NCBI GenBank assembly: GCA_902792855.1
Contig: CADBBP010000036.1
Location: 1 to 39,267, forward strand
Reading direction: 5' to 3'
DNA from: an uncultured Prevotellaceae bacterium
Lineage (GTDB): Bacteria > Bacteroidota > Bacteroidia > Bacteroidales > Bacteroidaceae
Length of the DNA: 39,267 bases
Positions within the stretch are counted from its first letter, which is position 1, and every line of letters starts with the position of its first letter. Shown here piece after piece: positions 16,817 through 28,555 of the stretch. The notes beneath the pieces are model-generated. The model did no database searches. It worked only from the letters and a program-made list of their open reading frames with translations, and was not told the DNA's origin. The position numbers and the translations under genes are program-made.

Positions 16817-17839
16817 ATGAGAAAGTTCTTGTTTGCTTGTCTTGCCATCTTCATGGCGCATTTCGCCGGAGCAAGTGCTGCGGCAGACCCAAATTTCCAC
16901 ATCTACCTCTGTTTTGGACAGTCCAACATGGAGGGGAATGCGCAATGGGAGGCAGTGGACAACCAGTTTGTTGACCAACGCTTCCAAATGCTCGCAACGA
17001 CAAATTTCGACAATCCCAAACGCACCTTGGGCCAATGGTACACCGCATATTGCCCCATCGTAAGCCCCATGGGGAAACTTGGAATGGCCGATTATTTCGG
17101 AAGGACCATGGTGGCCGCCATGCCCTCCGACGTGAGGATTGGTGTCGTCGCCGTTGCCATGGGTGGGTCGCCCATTGAGATGTTCGACAAGGACCTGTAT
17201 AAGGCTAAACTCAATGCCAACCCCAATGAGTGGTGGGCCACGCTCTCCAAGAATTACTATGGAGGAAACCCTTATGGACGACTGATAGAAATGGCCAAGA
17301 AGGCCCAGGAGGTGGGTGTTATCAAGGGAATGTTGTTGCATCAAGGATGTTCCAACTGCGGAGACCCCAACTGGCCCAACAGGGTGAAGAAAATATACAA
17401 CGACATCCTCGCCGACCTCGGGCTCAACGCCCAGGACGTTCCTCTCTTCGCTGGAGAGACCGAGCGTGAGGACATGGGTGGGGGATGCGCTTCCCACAAC
17501 ACGGTGGTGGCCAAACTGCCATCCGTCATCCCTACTGCCCATGTCGTCAGTTCCTATGCCATCCCTGGAAACGGTTCCGACCCCTGGCATTTCTCCGCGG
17601 CAGGATACCGCATGTTTGGAAAACGGTACGCTTATGAGGCGTTAAAGACCATGGGAAGGGAGACGAAGGTGGCTGAAGGATACAACATGCCCGACAACCT
17701 GAAGAATTTCATGACACCCATCGCCTTTGTCAACACACTTACAGCCAAGAGCGGGAGCGTGCTGCCTCTGAAACTCACAGCCACTTTTGCCGACGGACAT
17801 CGCGAAGACCTCACATTGGAGACGACGTTTACAAGCTAA
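16817..17839 (+). CDS. CE6-like SGNH acetyl esterase, N-terminal part of a frameshifted gene
   Basis: This 340-codon frame has a signal peptide (to about AAA, 23) and a complete SGNH/CE6-type esterase domain (24-275). Visible are the serine motif FGQSNMEG (S36), GRTMVAAMP, AMGGSPIEMF and the DxxH pair D255/H258 in DPWHFSAAGY. In the block normally read HQGES, the glutamate is replaced by cysteine: HQGCSN, C178. The related domain in the gene at 26357 keeps HQGESN at the same place. Such esterases remove acetyl groups from xylan and similar glycans. After the esterase domain an Ig-like region starts but stops at 17839 by frameshift; its continuation is in the next frame. The catalytic domain itself is uninterrupted, so a product may still be active. 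Confidence 0.82.
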   Translation: MRKFLFACLAIFMAHFAGASAAADPNFHIYLCFGQSNMEGNAQWEAVDNQFVDQRFQMLATTNFDNPKRTLGQWYTAYCPIVSPMGKLGMADYFGRTMVAAMPSDVRIGVVAVAMGGSPIEMFDKDLYKAKLNANPNEWWATLSKNYYGGNPYGRLIEMAKKAQEVGVIKGMLLHQGCSNCGDPNWPNRVKKIYNDILADLGLNAQDVPLFAGETEREDMGGGCASHNTVVAKLPSVIPTAHVVSSYAIPGNGSDPWHFSAAGYRMFGKRYAYEALKTMGRETKVAEGYNMPDNLKNFMTPIAFVNTLTAKSGSVLPLKLTATFADGHREDLTLETTFTS

Positions 17840-17841
17840 AG

Positions 17842-18561
17842 GTGGGGGATGAAGGTTCAAAGGGGAGCGTCACTGCCGTTTACACCGACTTCATGGGTGT
17901 CACCCATGAGGTGCAACTCACCATCGAGGTGGGTGAAGGAACGGGACTGACACGTCTCAATGGCATCGACCAATTGCTCGTGCAGAATTTCATCATCGTC
18001 AACGATGAGGACGGAAAAGCCTTCTATTGCCCCGACAACCAAAACTTGGGCTACGACCTGACGGAGAAGGTGATGGAAAATGAGGCCATCGTGGGACGCA
18101 TGTTCAAGGCGGAGAAAACACAGCAGGGATACTACCTGCTCAGGCTTATCCAGCTCAATGGGGCGGAATACAGCATCTGGGGGAGCCCGGGGTACCTCAA
18201 CTCGCAACCGGCAAGTGGATGGTGCTCCTTCATCCTGGGACTGAACAACCAAAATGGTCAGGACATCAAGGATGGAGCGCTTTGGGACATAAAGTTTGTG
18301 GACAACATGGGCTTCACCATGAAGAATGTGGGGACGGGGCTCTACCTGAAGGATGCTGCACCGGCCAAATATGAAACCCCCACCTATTTCAGTTTCTGCA
18401 TACCTGGAGGCAGCAATGCCATCACCAACGTCAATGCCCCAAAGGCCACCGACTCCTTTGTCTATACCTTGCAAGGTGTCAGGGTGGGCGACGAAAGCCA
18501 ATGGCACTCGCTGCCTAAAGGCTTGTACATCGTTGGTGGAAGAAAGATGCTCAAACCATAA
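17842..18561 (+). pseudogene. C-terminal part of the frameshifted CE6-like gene
   Basis: This frame continues the preceding protein. Reading back in the same frame gives DDVYKLKVGDEG just before, in register with an Ig-like (Big-type) domain that began in the previous frame; a one-base loss between about 17810 and 17836 would explain the break. The open frame could start at GTG 17842, but nothing suggests a real start there. After the Ig-like part comes a beta-rich region of about 150 residues with no clear family (FYCPDNQNLGYDL, LYLKDAAP). The end, FVYTLQGVRV ... LPKGLYIVGGRKM, resembles the short C-terminal sorting tail of Bacteroidetes secreted proteins (type 9 secretion, TIGR04183-like). 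The GH5 gene begins 28 nt on. Confidence 0.7.
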
Positions 18562-18589
18562 ACCTTAATATAATAACATCTACAAAACA

Positions 18590-20290
18590 ATGAGAAAAGT
18601 TCTAACTATTTTGACTGTGTTGGCATGCGCTACGCTGCATGCACAAACACCAGAACCCGACATGACGGGCATGCAACTCTCCGCCGTAGAATGGACCAAA
18701 CAGGTGAAAATGGGATGGAACCTCGGAAACTCCTTGGAAAGCCAAGGTGGGGAGACGGCATGGGGAAACCCGAGAACCACAAAGGAGATGATACACGCCG
18801 TCAAGGAGGCGGGCTTCAATGCCATTAGAATCCCCGTCAGGTGGACGGAACAACTCGCCGATGCCAACAACATGGTGGTCAAGGAGCAATACCTTAACAG
18901 GGTCAAGGAAGTCATCGACTGGGCCCTCGAAGAGGATATGTATGTCATCATCAACACGCACCATGAGGCATGGCTCGACAGAAACCCCTTTTATTCCAAG
19001 CAAAAGGAAAACCTGAGAAAACTATCGGCTCTTTGGACTTCCATCGCCACGTTCTTCAGGGATTACGGAGAGAAACTCGCCTTTGCAGGTACCAACGAGA
19101 CCATCGCCCTCGTCAACGGACAGGAAAACTGGGGCTCGCCAACAAAGGAATACCAAGAGGTGCAAAACTCATACAACCAAACTTTTGTTGATGCGGTCAG
19201 GGCTACTGGAGGAAAGAACTATTACCGGAACCTCGTCGTGCAGACGTATGCATGCAATGGGTATTATGGACTTGCGGGCTTCACCATTCCCAATGACAAG
19301 GTGGAGGGAAGGCTGAGCGTGGAGTTCCACTGCTATGACCCCTACGAATATGCTGGCTCCGGCTCCTATTATTATTGGGGAGACAAATACAAGGCCATGG
19401 GGAAAAGGACGCCACAGAGCAACGAGAAAACCATGACCGATTTCTTCGACAGGATTAGAAACACATGGGGAAAGAAAGGCCTTGGCGTCGTGTTGGGTGA
19501 ATATGGCGTCAGCTGCCACTACACCAACGATGACAAGCAGACACAACTCGACAACGAGCAATATTTCATCAAATGCATGGTCGCTGCTGCCATCGAGAGG
19601 GGATTTGCAGCCTTCGTGTGGGACAACAATGTCTTTGGGAATGGCACGGAGAAGTTCGGCATCTTCAAGAGACACCAGAACATGGCCGTGGGCAACGAGC
19701 CGGTGTTGAGGGGAATCTGCGAGGGGGCCGAAACAGAATACAAGGAGCCGGAGAATGGTGGACAAGAGGATATCGAGGGTGGAGAGGTCTTCTGGCAAGG
19801 AGATGCCATGCTCGACTGGGGCAACGGACTGCAACTCACCATTCCGGGGTCTGAATTTGAGAAATATGGAAAGGAGGTCAGGCTGCTGCTGTCATACCAA
19901 CTTGACTATACCGATTACAATATGTTGCAGTTCTTCTTGGGCGACTGGGACCAGCAAAACAAGGTGGCCTTCAGTGTGGCCGGGAAGAATTATGTACTTG
20001 AATTTGTGCCGGGAGACCTATACGCCGTGGGAAGCGGCGAGGAATGTGTCTCGGCAATTTCCTTCAATGAGAATACCTACAACCTGATTTTACAAAAGGG
20101 CCTCGTCATGCAAGGACATGGCATTCGGTTGAAAAGAGTAGCCCTCACGCTCCCGTCAAGATGGTGGCAACCAGCGTCCACGGCAAATGGCAAGGACGAG
20201 GTTTACACCCTCGACGGGAGACGTGTACCGAAAAACTTCCCAAAGCAGGGAGTAGTTGTGAAAAATGGCAAGAAAATATTGATACATTAA
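18590..20290 (+). CDS. GH5 endo-glycanase (endoglucanase/xyloglucanase-like, GH5_4-like) with sorting tail
   Basis: A signal peptide (cleavage near HAQ, 19) precedes a GH5 (beta/alpha)8 domain (about 30-370). Diagnostic segments are GWNLGNSLE (42-50), TAWGNPRTTKEMI, GFNAIRIPVRW, NTHHEAW (122-128), the acid/base E170 in AGTNE and the nucleophile E304 in VLGEYG. These fit GH5_4-type enzymes that cut beta-1,4-glucan, xyloglucan or mixed-linkage glucan. Other GH5 branches cut xylan or mannan, so the substrate is open. A beta-rich domain of about 135 residues (385-520, from GEVFWQGDAMLDWGNGLQL) was not recognised. The end DEVYTLDGRRV ... VVVKNGKKILIH is a TIGR04183-like tail. It lies inside the rightward operon, one base before the GH97-GH43 gene. 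Confidence 0.9.
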   Translation: MRKVLTILTVLACATLHAQTPEPDMTGMQLSAVEWTKQVKMGWNLGNSLESQGGETAWGNPRTTKEMIHAVKEAGFNAIRIPVRWTEQLADANNMVVKEQYLNRVKEVIDWALEEDMYVIINTHHEAWLDRNPFYSKQKENLRKLSALWTSIATFFRDYGEKLAFAGTNETIALVNGQENWGSPTKEYQEVQNSYNQTFVDAVRATGGKNYYRNLVVQTYACNGYYGLAGFTIPNDKVEGRLSVEFHCYDPYEYAGSGSYYYWGDKYKAMGKRTPQSNEKTMTDFFDRIRNTWGKKGLGVVLGEYGVSCHYTNDDKQTQLDNEQYFIKCMVAAAIERGFAAFVWDNNVFGNGTEKFGIFKRHQNMAVGNEPVLRGICEGAETEYKEPENGGQEDIEGGEVFWQGDAMLDWGNGLQLTIPGSEFEKYGKEVRLLLSYQLDYTDYNMLQFFLGDWDQQNKVAFSVAGKNYVLEFVPGDLYAVGSGEECVSAISFNENTYNLILQKGLVMQGHGIRLKRVALTLPSRWWQPASTANGKDEVYTLDGRRVPKNFPKQGVVVKNGKKILIH

Positions 20291-20291
20291 G

Positions 20292-23200
20292 ATGATGAAG
20301 CAGCTCCGATTGGTTTTTTGTTTGCTCGGGTGGGCGTTGGTTGTCTTGTTGCCCATGGAGGCACAGGCTCGACAAGCCTCTTCGCCCAACGGCATGATTA
20401 GTGTCTCACCTCAGGGTGAGGGGTATGTGGTGCAGTATGGAGAGAGGCAGGTCTTGCATCTGCCAGCTGTGGGGTATGACGCAGCGGTGGCAGCTGGTTT
20501 GGAGTTCGACGGCCGGGTGGTGGTGGACTACAACATGCTCGCTGGGAAAAGGCTTCATTGCTACAACGTGGCGAATGAATACCATGCGGAAATCGCCAAA
20601 GGGCAGAGGATGGTCGTGAGACTTTTCGACGATGGTGTCGCTTTCAGATACGAACTCACGGGAGCCTCCGTGAAGGAGAGGAAGGAGAAAACGGCATTCC
20701 TCATCCCCGAGGGAACCAAGCGGTGGATGATGCAGTGGAACGAAGCTTACGAGGGATTCTTCCCGCTGGCCACAACCTCCAAGGTGCCAGCGGTGAGAGG
20801 GGCCGACAGGGCTGCTGTCTCACAGGAGGGATACAACCGCAGATGGGCATTCCCGGCATTGCTGCAACTCAACGACGATGTCTTCGCACTCCTCACAGAA
20901 GCCAACATTGAGACTGGGCAGAGTGCCGCTTGCCTGTATTCCGACGGCGAGCGTTACACCGTGACCCCCGATGGGTATGAAGCAACAGGGGAAAGGCAGT
21001 GGCATAGCCCTTGGAGGGTCGTCGTCATGGGAGACCTCAAGACGGTGGTGGAGTCAACGCTCGTCACTGATGTCTCGGAACCTTCCAAACTGAAGGAGGC
21101 TGGATGGGTGAAGCCAGGGGTGGTCTCTTGGGTCTATTGGGCATACAACCATGGCTCGAAGGATTTCCAAATCGTGAAGAATTATATCGACATGGCAAAG
21201 ACGCTCAAACTCCCTTACGTGCTCATCGATGCCGAATGGGACCAGATGGGCGATGGACACAACATAGAGGAGGCCGTGAAATATGCCATTTCACAAGGGG
21301 TGAAACCCATGATATGGTACAACTCCTCCGTGGGATGGATTGACGGAGCACCCGGACCCAAGTTCAGATTAAACAAACCTGAGGACAGGGAAAAGGAATT
21401 TGAATGGTGTGAGAAGTTGGGAGTGGCAGGAGTGAAAATAGACTTCTTCTCTGGCGACAACCAAAAAAACATGGATTATTGCATCCAATTGCTCGAATGT
21501 GCGGCAAGGCATCACCTGCTCATCAACTTCCATGGAGCCACCATTCCAAGGGGATGGCAACGCACATGGCCCAACCTGCTCTCCACGGAGGCTGTCTATG
21601 GGGCGGAGTGGTACAACAACGTGCCTACGTTCACCGACAAGGCGGCGGCTCACAATGCCACACTGCCTTTCACACGCAATGTCATCGGACCCATGGACTA
21701 CACGCCATGCGCTTTCAGCGACTCGCAGCATCCTCACATCACGACGCGTGCACACGAATTGGCACTGACCGTGCTGTTTGAGTCGGGACTGCAGCACCTG
21801 GCCGACAAACCGGAGAGTTTTCTACAGCAACCCAAGGAGGTGCAGGATTTCCTGGGAAGCCTTCCGGCCGCATGGGACGAGACGAGGTTCGTGGCAGGAT
21901 ATCCGGGAGAGTTTGCCGTGATGGCACGACGTTGCGGCAATACGTGGTATGTCGCGGGCATCAATGGCACCGACTCCGTGAAAAACATACCGCTGCCATT
22001 GAAGAATATCTTCGAAGAGAAACGTTTTAAAATGGCTTTCCTCGACGGAACGAGGAATAGAAAGGGGGATTGGGACATCCAACCCATTGGCGGCGTACTG
22101 CCCGACAGGGTGATTTGCCAACCAAGGGGAGGCTTCCTTTACATCGTGGAACAGGACGTGCACAACCCCATGCTATGGGCTGACGTGCCTGACCCTGACG
22201 TCATCAGGGTGGGGGACACCTTCTATCTGGTCACAACCACCATGCACCTCATGCCGGGAGCACCCATCATGAAATCCAAGGATTTGAAAAACTGGGAGAC
22301 GGTGGGATATATTTTCGACAAACTCACCGACTCGCCCAAATACGACTTGCAGCAAGGCACCGTCTATGGAAGGGGGCAATGGGCCACTTCGCTGAAATAT
22401 CATAACGGGAAATTCTATGCGCTGCTCGCTCCCAACGAGCAGGGGGCCATGGGCGACACCTATATCTTCACAGCCGACAAGGCGGAGGGGCCGTGGACCG
22501 TTCTTTCTCGCATGAGACACTTCCATGATTGTTCCCTTTTCTTCGACGATGATGGCAGGGTGTATGTCGTTTATGGGACGGGTGAGCTGATGGAACTGAA
22601 GCCCGACCTCTCTGATGTGATTGAGGGAACGCACAGGAAAATATTCCAAAGGGAGCCCGACGAGATGGGACTGCTCGAAGGAAGCAGGATGCTCAAGCAC
22701 AATGGCAAATACTACCTGCTGATGATCAGTCACACTTATTCTCCAGGGAGAAACCGCAGGGAAGTGTGCTACAGGGCTGACAACATCCTTGGCCCATACG
22801 AGAAGAAAGTGATTCTTGAAAGCGATTTCGGGGGATTCTCATACGAGGCGCAAGGCACCATCGTGGATACGCAGGACGGCGACTGGTATGGCATCATCTT
22901 CCAAGACAGGGGAGGTGTCGGGCGCGTGCTAACCCTCATGCCTTGCCGGTGGATTGATGGATGGCCCATGCTTGGCGATGAGAACGGAAAGGTGACCAAC
23001 ACCGTGAGGCCGCTGGTAAGCGGACAACCAAAGAACGGCATCGTGAAAAGCGATGACTTCAATGACAGCCAACTGGGGCTGCACTGGCAGTGGAACCACA
23101 ACCCGGTGGACAAGGCTTGGTCGCTGACTGAAAAACCAGGATGCTTGAGACTCAAGACCAACAGAGTGGTGGACAATCTGTATCTCGCCACCAACACCAT

Positions 23201-23699
23201 CACGCAGCGAATGGAGGGACCGGCTTGCAGCGGAGATGCATGCATCGATTTCTCACACTTGAAAGACGGTGATTGTGCCGGACTGGCAGCGTTCAATGGC
23301 GACTCCGGCGTGCTCACCATCAAGAAAAAGGGAAAGAAGTGCGTGCTGGAATTGTCGGAGCAGCATGTGCAACTCTCCGGACAAGACAAGAAAGTGGAAA
23401 GCGTGGAGGAGAAAGTGCTGGAAACCGTGGACTTGGGACAAAACAGCCAAGTATGGCTGAAAGTTGAAGGGGATTTCCGCCCTGGCAACCATCCGCGTCA
23501 CGACATGGCTCTCTTCTACTACAGCACGGATGGGTCACAGTGGAAGAGGATTGGGCCGGAAATGAGGATGATTTTCGATTACCGGAGATTCTTCATGGGC
23601 ACCAAGTTTGCCATCTTCTGCTACGCCACCAAGAAGGCGGGGGGCTACATCGACGTGGATGAGTTCAGATACAACGTCATGGACCAAACCCATGAATGA
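20292..23699 (+). CDS. GH97-GH43 bimodular glycosidase
   Basis: A signal peptide (to about QAR, 27) is followed by a GH97 enzyme (about 28-620) and a GH43 enzyme (about 625-930) with a C-terminal beta domain (to 1135). In GH97, VKIDFF gives D384 and YGAEWYNN gives E439. The 55-residue spacing equals that between nucleophile and acid/base in the retaining alpha-galactosidase BtGH97b, so this half is likely an alpha-galactosidase-type enzyme, not an inverting SusB-type glucosidase. In GH43, D634 (VPDPDVIRVGD), D746 (HDCSLFFDDDG) and E796 (LLEGSRM) form the expected triad. The GH43 part, with YGRGQWATSLKYHNGKF, resembles subfamily 12-like arabinofuranosidases/xylosidases, by resemblance only. 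The two active sites on one chain suggest linked removal of galactosyl and arabinosyl or xylosyl side groups. Confidence 0.9.
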   Translation: MMKQLRLVFCLLGWALVVLLPMEAQARQASSPNGMISVSPQGEGYVVQYGERQVLHLPAVGYDAAVAAGLEFDGRVVVDYNMLAGKRLHCYNVANEYHAEIAKGQRMVVRLFDDGVAFRYELTGASVKERKEKTAFLIPEGTKRWMMQWNEAYEGFFPLATTSKVPAVRGADRAAVSQEGYNRRWAFPALLQLNDDVFALLTEANIETGQSAACLYSDGERYTVTPDGYEATGERQWHSPWRVVVMGDLKTVVESTLVTDVSEPSKLKEAGWVKPGVVSWVYWAYNHGSKDFQIVKNYIDMAKTLKLPYVLIDAEWDQMGDGHNIEEAVKYAISQGVKPMIWYNSSVGWIDGAPGPKFRLNKPEDREKEFEWCEKLGVAGVKIDFFSGDNQKNMDYCIQLLECAARHHLLINFHGATIPRGWQRTWPNLLSTEAVYGAEWYNNVPTFTDKAAAHNATLPFTRNVIGPMDYTPCAFSDSQHPHITTRAHELALTVLFESGLQHLADKPESFLQQPKEVQDFLGSLPAAWDETRFVAGYPGEFAVMARRCGNTWYVAGINGTDSVKNIPLPLKNIFEEKRFKMAFLDGTRNRKGDWDIQPIGGVLPDRVICQPRGGFLYIVEQDVHNPMLWADVPDPDVIRVGDTFYLVTTTMHLMPGAPIMKSKDLKNWETVGYIFDKLTDSPKYDLQQGTVYGRGQWATSLKYHNGKFYALLAPNEQGAMGDTYIFTADKAEGPWTVLSRMRHFHDCSLFFDDDGRVYVVYGTGELMELKPDLSDVIEGTHRKIFQREPDEMGLLEGSRMLKHNGKYYLLMISHTYSPGRNRREVCYRADNILGPYEKKVILESDFGGFSYEAQGTIVDTQDGDWYGIIFQDRGGVGRVLTLMPCRWIDGWPMLGDENGKVTNTVRPLVSGQPKNGIVKSDDFNDSQLGLHWQWNHNPVDKAWSLTEKPGCLRLKTNRVVDNLYLATNTITQRMEGPACSGDACIDFSHLKDGDCAGLAAFNGDSGVLTIKKKGKKCVLELSEQHVQLSGQDKKVESVEEKVLETVDLGQNSQVWLKVEGDFRPGNHPRHDMALFYYSTDGSQWKRIGPEMRMIFDYRRFFMGTKFAIFCYATKKAGGYIDVDEFRYNVMDQTHE

Positions 23700-23764
23700 A
23701 CAAGGAGCGAACGCGTCTTCCAAATACCTGTATATGTCTTATCTTTATCATACTATTTGACCTT

Positions 23765-26353
23765 ATGAAAAAATGCTTTTTCGCCATTGCACTAATGGCA
23801 TGCATCGCAAGTGGGGGAACAGCGCAAACCCTGCCATATCAAAACCCCAACCTCACAGCGCATGAGAGAGCCATCGACTTGTGTTCAAGACTCACGCTTG
23901 AGGAAAAGGCCATGCTCATGCTCGATGAAAGTCCGGCTATACCTCGTCTGGGAATTAAGAAATTCTACTGGTGGAGCGAAGCCTTGCACGGGGCCGCCAA
24001 CATGGGAAATGTCACCGTCTTCCCCGAGCCGGTGGCCATGGCTTCCTCTTTCAACCCGCAACTGCTCTTCAAGGTGTTTGATGCTGCAAGCACGGAGATG
24101 AGAGCGCAATACAACGAGCGAATGCAAAGAGGAAGCGGTGAGGACCAGAAAATGAGAAGTCTATCTGTGTGGACGCCCAATGTCAACATCTTCAGAGACC
24201 CAAGGTGGGGAAGGGGACAGGAAACCTATGGAGAAGACCCCTATCTCACCAGCGTCATGGGAACCCAGGTGGTCAGAGGACTGCAAGGACCCGAGGATGC
24301 CAAATACCGGAAGTTGTGGGCTTGTGCAAAGCATTATGCCGTACACAGCGGACCTGAATACACCCGACACACGGCGAACATCACCGATGTCTCCCCAAGG
24401 GATTTTTGGGAGACTTACATGCCGGCGTTCAAGACGTTGGTGCAGGATGCGAAAGTCAGGGAGGTCATGTGCGCATACCAAAGGCTCGACGACGACCCTT
24501 GCTGTGGAAGTAGCCGACTCCTCCAGCAGATTCTAAGGGATGAATGGGGATTCAAGTACCTCGTCGTCAGCGACTGCGGGGCGGTCAGCGACTTCTACAC
24601 GTCCCACAAAAGCAGTTCTTCTCCCGTCACGGCATCGGCAAAGGCCACACTTGCCGGAACGGATGTGGAATGTGGATATGGATATGCTTACAAAAGCATA
24701 CCTGATGCCGTGAAAAAGGGATTGATTACCGAAAAGGAGGTGGACAAGCATGTCATCAGGCTCCTCGAAGGAAGATTCGACTTGGGGGAAATGGACAAAC
24801 CCGAACTGGTGGAATGGGCGAAAATCCCATATTCGGCCATGTCAACCAAGGAAAGCGCCAACATCTCTCTCGACATGGCACGGCAGTCCATCGTGTTGTT
24901 GCAAAACAACGACGGCATCCTTCCTCTTAAAAAGAACAAGGAGAAAATTGCCGTCATCGGACCCAATGCTGACAACGAACCCATGATGTGGGGCAACTAC
25001 AACGGAGTGCCCAACCAAACAGTTACCATTCTCGAAGGAATAAAGGCCAAGCAGAAGAAAATCACATACTTGCCCGCCTGTGACCTCACTTATGACAAAG
25101 TGATGGAATGCAGAATGGAGGGCGAATGCAAAACGCCTGATGGGAAAAAGGGATTGAGGGGAACCTTCTGGAACAACACCGAGATGGAGGGAAAACCCGT
25201 CACTACGGAGTATTACACCAAGCCCCTCGCCGTGACAACCAACGGCATGCACTATTTCGCACACGGCGTCAACTTGGAGGACTTCTCTGCGAAATATGAG
25301 ACCACGTTCTCGCCCAATGAAGCGGGAGAATTTGTCATCAACGTCGAGGGAACAGGGCATTTTGAACTGTATGTCAATGGTGAGAGGAAGTTCTCGCACC
25401 ACATCTGGAGGGCCACGCCCACCAGGACGGTGCTCAATGCCGAGAAAGGTCAGAAATTCGACATCGAAGTGCGCTTCCACACCGTCAAGACCTGGGGCGC
25501 GGGGATGAAAATCAACATCGCCAAGGAGCACCCCATCGACTACCAGCAAACCATCAACCAACTCAAGGATGTGGACAAGGTCATCTTCGTGGGAGGTATC
25601 TCACCCGCACTCGAAGGGGAGGAAATGCCCGTGGACATCGAGGGATTCAAAGGAGGAGACAGGACCAGCATCGAACTGCCCGCCGTACAGAGGGATTTTT
25701 TGAAAGCTCTCAAGAAGGCTGGGAAAAAGGTCATCTTCGTTTGCTGCTCTGGCTCGGCCATCGCACTGCTCCCAGAGACAGAATCTTGCGAGGCAATCGT
25801 GCAGGCTTGGTATCCCGGACAAGAGGGAGGAACGGCTGTGGCTGACGTCATTTTCGGCGATGTCAATCCATCCGGAAAACTCTCCGTCACATTCTACAAA
25901 AGCACCAACCAACTGCCCGACTATGAGGACTATTCCATGAAGGGGCGCACATACAGGTATTTCAACGATGCATTGTTCCCCTTCGGATATGGTTTGAACT
26001 ATACCGCTTTTGACATCAAGGAAGGGAAACTGAATGTTGACAACAAGGGCAATGGGACGCTCAACGTGCAGGTGACCAACAAGGGACAGCGCGATGGTGA
26101 TGAAATCGTGCAGTTATATATCAGAAACCCGCAAGACCCCGACGGACCGATGAAATCGCTCCGTGCATTCCAAAGGGTGAATGTCAAGGCCGGTGCCACG
26201 GCTGATGTCCAACTGAAACTCACCAACAACAGTTTCGAGTTTTGGGATGAGGAAACCAACACCATGCGGGTGAAACCGGGCAGGTATGAATTGCTCTACG
26301 GAAACAGTTCGAATGACAAGGATTTGAAAACTATCAATATCAATATTCAATAA
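23765..26353 (+). CDS. GH3 beta-glycosidase (beta-xylosidase-like) with PA14 insertion
   Basis: The open frame starts at 23696, overlapping the previous stop, but MKKCFFAIALMACIASGGTAQ at 23765 (quoted here is the signal peptide) is the better start and gives 862 residues. The GH3 barrel contains YWWSEALHGAA, WGRGQETYGEDP, KHYAVHSG and the nucleophile D270 in VVSDCGA. The second domain has MARQSIVLLQNNDGILPL and IAVIGPNA, interrupted by a PA14-like insertion (about 440-590, GTFWNNTEMEGKP, FELYVNGE), and then a C-terminal fibronectin III-like domain. This layout matches GH3 xylosidases of Prevotella and Bacteroides xylan loci. GH3 also holds beta-glucosidases, so xylosidase is the likely but not certain call. 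It would finish oligosaccharides in the periplasm. The next gene starts 3 nt after its stop. Confidence 0.92.
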   Translation: MKKCFFAIALMACIASGGTAQTLPYQNPNLTAHERAIDLCSRLTLEEKAMLMLDESPAIPRLGIKKFYWWSEALHGAANMGNVTVFPEPVAMASSFNPQLLFKVFDAASTEMRAQYNERMQRGSGEDQKMRSLSVWTPNVNIFRDPRWGRGQETYGEDPYLTSVMGTQVVRGLQGPEDAKYRKLWACAKHYAVHSGPEYTRHTANITDVSPRDFWETYMPAFKTLVQDAKVREVMCAYQRLDDDPCCGSSRLLQQILRDEWGFKYLVVSDCGAVSDFYTSHKSSSSPVTASAKATLAGTDVECGYGYAYKSIPDAVKKGLITEKEVDKHVIRLLEGRFDLGEMDKPELVEWAKIPYSAMSTKESANISLDMARQSIVLLQNNDGILPLKKNKEKIAVIGPNADNEPMMWGNYNGVPNQTVTILEGIKAKQKKITYLPACDLTYDKVMECRMEGECKTPDGKKGLRGTFWNNTEMEGKPVTTEYYTKPLAVTTNGMHYFAHGVNLEDFSAKYETTFSPNEAGEFVINVEGTGHFELYVNGERKFSHHIWRATPTRTVLNAEKGQKFDIEVRFHTVKTWGAGMKINIAKEHPIDYQQTINQLKDVDKVIFVGGISPALEGEEMPVDIEGFKGGDRTSIELPAVQRDFLKALKKAGKKVIFVCCSGSAIALLPETESCEAIVQAWYPGQEGGTAVADVIFGDVNPSGKLSVTFYKSTNQLPDYEDYSMKGRTYRYFNDALFPFGYGLNYTAFDIKEGKLNVDNKGNGTLNVQVTNKGQRDGDEIVQLYIRNPQDPDGPMKSLRAFQRVNVKAGATADVQLKLTNNSFEFWDEETNTMRVKPGRYELLYGNSSNDKDLKTININIQ

Positions 26354-28297
<1,944 letters not shown>

Positions 28298-28337
28298 TCA
28301 CGGCTTCACCGTAAACTACAATACCTGATAATACCTA

Positions 28338-28389
28338 CCCCTTGGGGATGCCACGTTCTCACACGTAGCACCCCAAGGGGCTTTCTTTT
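28338..28389 (+). terminator. Rho-independent terminator of the carbohydrate operon
   Basis: Arms CCCCTTGGGG (28338-28347) and CCCCAAGGGG (28371-28380) pair perfectly over 10 bp. The stem is extended inward by further pairs around TGC...GCA and ACG/CGT, and is followed by CTTTCTTTTT. It stands 40 nt after the CE6-CE1 stop. Confidence 0.9.
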
Positions 28390-28489
28390 TCATGCCATTT
28401 CCACCTTTTTCATTCTGTCTGTTGCAGGATGACAGCACCCCGGCCATGCATGGGAGCCGCAACCATAATGAACAATTCTTGCTCCTATT

Positions 28490-28521
28490 TTTGGATTTTA
28501 CAATCAAAATTCTTACTTTTG
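28490..28521 (+). promoter_or_regulatory. Promoter of the S8 subtilase-xseA unit
   Basis: TTTG (28490-28493), 20 nt, then TACTTTTG (28514-28521) matches the full Bacteroidetes promoter. The expected leader to the ATG at 28556 is about 30 nt. Confidence 0.7.
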
Positions 28522-28555
28522 TATTTCAATTCCTACTTTTCAAAATTCTCCATCC

